A stretch of DNA of 64,000 bases from positions 53,664,471-53,728,470 of the forward strand of contig CM060972.1 of the NCBI GenBank assembly GCA_030765045.1. Reading direction: 5' to 3'. The translations under genes and the position numbers were made by a program. Below are positions 57,860 through 64,000 of this stretch, piece after piece. The DNA is from Tenodera sinensis (Eukaryota; Arthropoda; Insecta; Mantodea; Mantidae). Under the pieces are notes generated by a model, which saw only the letters and a list, made by a program, of their open reading frames with translations, made no database searches and was not told the origin of the DNA. Position 1 is the first letter of the stretch. Every line of letters begins with the position of its first letter.

Positions 57860-58530
57860 CATTTTAATTTTCCTATTAATGCTTATTATGGGATGATTGC
57901 AAATGTTGCTTGAAATAAGCAGGATTTATTGAGTTAAACTATTCTGTGGTGTAAGAAAAGCTTCAGCTTTGTCCTTAGAATCACAAAAACGTGTAAAGCT
58001 TTACAGTAAACATAATGCAATATTATAGTAAAGACGTTTAATCCTACAAATGTTCCCTATGTTTGTACTAAAATTAAAATTCAGTATCGAAATAGCTTTA
58101 GACATGTTTTTTCACTACTTTATATTGTAGTATAGTTTCTGCTTTCCAATGAAAGGTTTTCTTCTAATAGCTATAGAATAAACCGCCTTTCTTGGATGAC
58201 ATTAAAATTTAATTATATATCTCAGTAAACTTGCACGGTTTCGGAAATTTGTTGTACTGTGTTACCAACTTACCATAAATCAATAATCTGGCCACGTGTA
58301 CCTTCTGATTCGTACGGCATGCTTTGAATCAAACAGTTGTAGCAAATGAGTAACGATTTACTGAACGACCAGAAAAAATCAACATATTCCTATCATGTCG
58401 TTGGTGGTACCTATGTCCAGCCAGTAGTATGAATACTGTCGTTCCTGGAGAGGGCTAAAGAAGGGGAAGCCTTGTTTAATAATCACGATATGCTTGCGTT
58501 TTATTAAATTCGTTGTCCACGCACGCGCAG
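57860..58530 (+). repeat. R2 dispersed repeat, proximal segment
   Basis: The most complete partner of 5600-6235, with all anchors in order. Confidence 0.65.
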
Positions 58531-58784
58531 TGAGGCTGGGCCAAGTTCGGCTCATGAGCCTGCGTTTGGACATGGCTGCCCTAGTTGTATCTGTACCAGA
58601 CATTAAAAAAACAGCATTTTATTTACAGTTATTGAGATGTAACTTACTAAATTAAACCAGGAAATTTAAGTTTTCCCTATAAGTCCAAAGGGGTGTGAAT
58701 AAATTATCACCTCGATTCGTGATTCAAGAATGAAGATTTAGTCGAGCATAAGTTTGGTGAAATTGTAATAGTGCACATTAGCAC

Positions 58785-58925
58785 TTCCTTTTTACTTTCT
58801 CTACTACGTATAAATATTGTAACCGACACGAACATTCGCTTTCGAGGTTTCATGGAAATATGTTTTGAGAACCCCTGAATAAGAAAAAGCACTTACTGAA
58901 AGGTGTGAGCGCGCGCGCGTATGCA

Positions 58926-59009
<84 letters not shown>

Positions 59010-59606
59010 CAGTATAACTTGAAAACGAAAAGTCGTTTAAAAGTTGGTATTTCAGTTTAATATCTTCTAAGCATAAATTTTGAAGAAAATTACTCCACCC
59101 AAAACTACCCTTTCCAAGGAAATTTTTTCGAAAATTTTGATTCAAATGTTTAATATATTTTTATGGAAAATGAAATGTATATTTTGAATTTTCTGGCTAT
59201 AGCCCAATTAGTCCTGTTTATTCTTGATGACTTTTGCATAACTGGTAAAGCGTAAGATATAGACCAATTCTTACTCTACAAAAAATGTAGATCTGGTTAA
59301 AACACTTAATTTGTCTTGAGGAATCTCTTTCTGGAGTGAACCATTTCGGAGATATTCCTCGTTGTTTGTGTGAGTTTTGCAAGACACACTTTTCTCAAGT
59401 GGAAGACTTTATCTCTTAGCAGTGCAAAGAGAAAAGAATGTCAGCGTCCAGCTTTAAAAGATTTGACTATCGCTATCCCTTGCAGCTTTTGGGAAATAAA
59501 TAAGATAATTTCTCCAAATGTTTATCTCGACTAACATAAAGATAGAGGAATAAGAGTTGGTAAGAATGGTTAGCACTGGAGTAGAGAAAATTCTGCGAGT
59601 GCAACA
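58785..59606 (+). repeat. F1 family, near-complete copy
   Basis: ACTTTCTCTACT (58794-58805) and AGTAGAGAAAAT (59580-59591) bound 798 bases in full F1 order, including a long TG tract. The minus-strand 113-codon frame across the tract is an artefact. Confidence 0.75.
58910..59008 (+). repeat. (GC)n(GT)n microsatellite inside F1
   Basis: Alternating G with C or T over about 98 bases with few breaks. It occupies the same F1 position as the tracts at 24830, 26850, 35575 and 41210. Confidence 0.9.
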
Positions 59607-59609
59607 CAT

Positions 59610-61160
59610 CAGATTTTTTTATTATTTTCAGCAGAGTTGTGGTAAGAATAAAAGTTCACTTCGTTTATACCGTAAAACGAAATCCAATCCTACACATCTC
59701 TGGGAGCACGTTTATCTAGATACGAGCACAAATGAGTCATGAAACACATACGTGCTCACCCAGTGGTGGGAAATTTACTCCATCGACTCTATGCCAGTTT
59801 ATGGGGGGAAAAGTTGTGACGTGACCCCAAAGATCTTGCGCTCACAATCAATTTAAGGCGCGTTTCCTGTACACAAACGCATTTTCTGAACTAGTAAACA
59901 ATAACAGATCGACAAAATCTTGCTGCACAAAAATATAGTTCCTAGTTTGTTTCCGTTCTTCAGTTGCACAGTGTCGTTGTCGCAAAGTTAGTAGTAAATG
60001 TGCATAATGTGTTATTCTCAGGCAGGCATGCACTAACTAATCGGCCATATTCTTATTTAAAATTTCTCTATAACAAATCATTTTAGGCACCTACAGCAAT
60101 ATTCAATATAAAGTTAAGTGTTTTAAAATATTACTCTTACATACAAATGGACTACATATACTCCAGGGTGCGTCCCAGTGCTTTTATTGATAGTGTTGCA
60201 TAGAATAATAGTTTATTATTAAAAACCATTGAAACTAGCCGCACCTTCGTGCCTCTTCCGTTTTTAATACATGATCTTTGAATTGTTGCGTAAGGTTATT
60301 TCTAAGTTACGGTTATAATAAATATCAGTGTTATCCTCCTGAATAGATATTTGCTTCTCATTTTATTTTAGGGTCATCTGGAATTACCTTCATCAAATGA
60401 AAACAAGTTTTTGACTTACTGAAGGAGTGCACCGATAGAGGGATCAAGAAATAAGTTAGAATATGAGAAGAGATTACTAATAAAAAGGGAACTTTTTCGT
60501 GGGATCACCTAAAAGATTTCAAACACAAGTTTTCATATATTAAATAGCGGTGAGGAATTAACAAGTGACGACTAAGGCGTGGAAATTGTTCCCTCCCTGC
60601 GTGAAGTTCAAACTATTATGTGTGCAATGTTGTAGTATATCAATCTGAGAAGTACGAGTATTTACTGTCAACATTACATTAATACAATCAGCAATGCATT
60701 TGCGTTTACATTAAGGAAATTAAAACACCACAGTGAAATACAAGACTGGAACTTGGATTACTGTTGAATACAGAAACATATTTTAATAGGTATATATTAA
60801 TTTCTTCCAAAACTCCACAGTATTTATCTAATTTACTTGTCTATGTTATATATGGTACATCTAAACCCATATATTCCAAAGAAAATAATTACAACCAACA
60901 ATATGGTGAAAATACCCCACTGTGAACGTTAGATTGTCGGTTGAGTAGAAGTCATTCCAGATAGAGTTGTGTTTTTCAATGAGCATGTGGCGTATTTATA
61001 AGCTTTGGTGTTTGGCAGGACGATCTTGTTCCAATTGTATGTATTGTGTTTATTGTTCATGATTTTTTTTATTTATCGCTTTCTTATATTCAATAATACA
61101 TAATAGGTTTAAGTAATAACCTTACAAACAGTTTCATTTCAATAAGAAAATGTGTTCTCA
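59610..61160. other. No recognised feature
   Basis: AT-rich, nothing recognised. Confidence 0.4.
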
Positions 61161-61164
61161 TCGA

Positions 61165-61799
61165 TGCATGTCTAGCTGAAATACCAGCGTTCACCGTGGT
61201 TCGACGATTTATTCCAACAACTTTTATATTTAGGTTGTACTTCCCAATAACTGTGTTTCTTTGGAGAAATTTACAAATATCACTTAATACACTTAAACGA
61301 AGGATTAATTACAGTTCCTAAGATACTGTAAAGCATAAAGGATAAATGAAAACACAAGAAAAGTACTGTGCTAAAGCACTGTTGAACAACCACAAATACC
61401 ACAGGGAGAAAAGTGAATAGAGAAAATCATGTAAATGTAATATGTTGCATTTCTATTTCAATGATATAGGAAATTTTATTAATTGTTTGTGGAACACAGT
61501 AGAGACACACACATGAATGTATTTCGTAAAAGAAAAGTTATTAGAGGTAACACTGTGAATGTAGTTGAAGAGCGAGTAGAGAAAATCATGTGAATGTAAT
61601 ATGTTGCATTTCTACTCCTATCATATAGAAAGTTGCATGAATTGCTTGTAGAAGCATGAGTAGAGAAAGACGTGTGAATGTAATACATAACATAAGAACC
61701 TTCTCTATGGGAAAACACATATAGATTTGCCAATTTTCATGGTTATCAATCAACTGGTATTGGAGTTTATCAACTTTACACATACTAACATCCATTTTT
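61165..61799 (+). repeat. F1 upstream module and subterminal units
   Basis: CTAGCTGAAATACCAGCGTT (as at 20768) is followed by about three decayed units containing GTAGAGAAAATCATGTGAAT and ATATGTTGCATTTCTA. The module runs straight into the F1 body at 61800. Confidence 0.65.
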
Positions 61800-62580
61800 A
61801 CTTTCTCTACTAGTAAGTATTCCACCCAAAAATTCGCTTTAGAGACTTTATGGGAAATATATTTTGAGGCTCCCTGAATCCATAAAAGCATTTTTAGAGA
61901 AAGGTCCTTGTGTGTGTCAGTCTGTGGACAGCATAACTCAAAAACAGAAAGTCGGTTAAAAACCAAAGTTGGTAATTAAGTTAAACATGTTTTAAGGATA
62001 CCCCACGAAGCTTTTGAAGAAAATTGTTTTACTCTAAACTGCCCTTTATATGGAAAATTCTTCGAAAATTGATTGTTTTGGAAAATAGATTTAACGATTT
62101 TGATTAGAATGACATTTTTAAAATATTTTTATAACAAATGAATGTATATTTTGCATTTGTTGTCTATAGCCCATGTAGTCCTGTTTACACTGGATGACTT
62201 TCGAGCAACTGGTAAACCGTAAAAGGGTGACAAAATCTTACTATACAAAAAAATGTAAATCTTGCTAAGACACAAAATTTATGTCCCAATAAGTTTTTGG
62301 TAAAGTAGACCATTTCGGAGATATTCCTTTTTATTTGTGTGAGTTTTGGAAAAGTTAAAAATTTCGTCAAATGAAAGATCGTTATTCATTTTTATATCTT
62401 AGCTGTGCAAAGAGAACGGAACTCAAAGCTTTATAAAAGATTTGACTATCGCTCAAAGCCTACTGTATTCCCACATTCCCGTTGCACCTACAAGGAAATA
62501 AGCAATAAGATTTTTCTGTAAATCTTTATCTCAATTAACACGAAGAAGATATAGGAATAAGTGTTTGTAATAACTATAAT
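61800..62580 (+). repeat. F1 family, near-complete copy
   Basis: It starts at ACTTTCTCTACT (61800-61811). TG tract short (GTGTGTGTCAG). The distal end is decayed, so the closing inverted repeat is not seen. Confidence 0.7.
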
Positions 62581-62589
62581 TACTAGATG

Positions 62590-63480
62590 TAATATCCGGC
62601 GTATCCCTATTTTAAAAAGTATTATTTAATACGCGTAAACAAAGACTTAAACACTTAGGATATCATAAAGAATAGAAAACGAACAAAATAGATAAATAAA
62701 ACTCGGGGAATCACAAATACTACAGAAAGAAAAGTGACTAGAAAAAGCCGTGTTAATATAATTTGCACTTATATTTCAATCACATAGACAATTGTATGAA
62801 TTTTTTGTAGAAGAGGGTGTAAGGAAGGAAGTCTGACTGTGTTTCATAAAAGAAGAGTGATTAGAGTAAACCATGTGAATGTAATACGTTGCAAAATAAA
62901 ATGGATAGCATAAAAATATTCACGAAAAGCACTGGGATCACCAATTTCATGGTGAACGATCAATCGGTAGTGGAGTTTATCTACTTTATATGTACCATCA
63001 TCCATTTTATATACATTTATTCTATGAATTGTATGTTGAAGAGTGAGTAGAGAAGACCATGTGAATTGTTAGGTAAAAGAAAAGTGAAAGAAAAACCCAC
63101 GTGAATGTAACACGTTGCATTTATATTTCAAACATATAAAAAACTGCATGAATTGTATGTTGAGGGCGAGTAGAGAAAGAAGTGTGATTGTTTCGTAAAT
63201 GAAAAGCGAGAAGAGAAAACCGTGTGAACGTAATACACGTTTCTATTTCAATAATATAAAACTATATGAATCTTATATGAAGAGTGTGTAGAGAAGGATA
63301 TGCGAATGGGTTATAGAAAAGAAAACCTAGTAGAGAAAACCATGTGAATGTAATACGCTGCATAGTAAAATGAATAGCTTAGAAACCTTTTCCATGAAGA
63401 AATACATAAATGTGCCGAATTTGGCGGTGATCAGTCAAACGGTTTTAAAGTTTACAGTTATGCAAACATCCAGTGTTATG
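62590..63480 (+). repeat. F1 upstream module and subterminal array, second set
   Basis: TTAATACGCGTAAACAAAG is followed by five or more decayed units with GTAGAGAAAACCATGTGAAT and TGCATTTATATTTCAA. The F1 body that should follow is missing. Confidence 0.6.
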
Positions 63481-63484
63481 TATA

Positions 63485-64000
63485 CAGATTATAGCCGACT
63501 TCCTTTGAAGGCAGATGTTTTCACGCAGACTGTAAGTTGCAGGTTGCATAAAACTACCAAGTGTGAGACGGTTGACTCTCCTGGTAGGTATAAAACAAGT
63601 GCTACAAAGAGGTAGCGTTGACAATTTTCGGTAATTATTTGCTTGATATTTCATGTTTGTGCCAAGCTGTAGTAACGAGGCGGTAAGTGCTACATGTCCT
63701 TGAAGGAACGCGACTGCAAGATTTCCTCTAATGACATGAAAGGGAACCGTGCCATGCTGTAATTTTAACCAAAACAGCGCAGCCGCTGTGGTCGATAAAC
63801 ACAAATTTATCGTCCTTTCATTTACACGCCAGCGGGTGGAGTAGCAGCCATTTGCTAATTTACTGCTGCCAACTATTAGGTGTAATTCCGGCTACATTTG
63901 TTGCATGCCATCCCTAGGGAACCCAACTCTCCCGCCTGGGATGTTAACGATAACAAAACAAGATCGGAAAATGCTCTCCTTGATGCTTCCCATCTTCGTT
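63485..64000. other. No recognised feature
   Basis: Open frames on both strands overlap each other and match nothing. Confidence 0.4.

Noticed and set aside
58804..59145. His/Thr-repeat protein on the minus strand
   Set aside because: Translation of the CA side of the F1 microsatellite.
1..64000. CRISPR arrays, operons or prokaryotic defence systems
   Set aside because: Low coding density, SINEs, LINEs and long microsatellites show an animal genome; no regularly spaced short repeats were seen.

Overview
The window looks like non-coding, transposon-rich DNA from a large AT-rich animal genome, most likely an insect. I lean towards a hemimetabolous, polyneopteran-type lineage (cockroach, termite, stick insect or orthopteran), because the SINE bodies and retroposon 3' ends resemble, from memory, repeats of those groups; this is only a moderate inference. 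I found no intact protein-coding gene, no bona fide tRNA or rRNA gene and no prokaryotic features. The longest open frame (186 codons, 25108-25668, minus) matches nothing I recognise. Nearly everything that can be annotated is mobile DNA, mostly old and broken.

Layout. 0-6.3 kb: several tRNA-headed SINE pieces, a subterminal array of family F1 and two segments of a second dispersed repeat (family R2). 9.4-14 kb: two related LTRs, one of them 477 bp with TG..CA ends and a primer-binding site, plus a SINE. 16.6-20.1 kb: a degraded Jockey-like LINE ORF1 with a SINE inserted in it, followed by F1 sequence. 22.2-24.1 kb: a third LTR of the same family, a 92-bp direct repeat pair about 1.3 kb apart, and another TATA promoter with a tiny retroposon insertion. 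24-29.6 kb: F1 copies and two SINEs. 29.7-30.9 kb: reverse transcriptase remnant of a Jockey-like LINE. 32.3-36.3 kb: hAT remnant and an F1 palindrome centred on (GT)42. 37-43 kb: SINEs, a possible Crypton recombinase piece, a second F1 palindrome and a 721-bp foldback element. 45.4-50.3 kb: a 431-bp hAT derivative, a PIF/Harbinger transposase remnant, and an 844-bp Harbinger-type element with TTA target duplications that encodes a Myb/SANT-like domain. 52-64 kb: an F1 copy broken by a SINE, R2 copies, a long AT-rich hairpin, a heat-shock-type promoter on the minus strand, and two near-complete F1 copies with F1-related arrays.

The two most interesting threads are these. First, the LTR or promoter-like elements keep heat-shock-factor dyads (TTCnnGAA) upstream of their TATA boxes, and in one aligned pair the two centre bases differ while TTC and GAA are kept. 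Second, family F1 (about 0.8 kb, ends ACTTTCTCTACT / AGTAGAGAAAGT, with an internal TG tract) makes up roughly a tenth of the window, seeds most of its microsatellites and occurs twice as inverted pairs.
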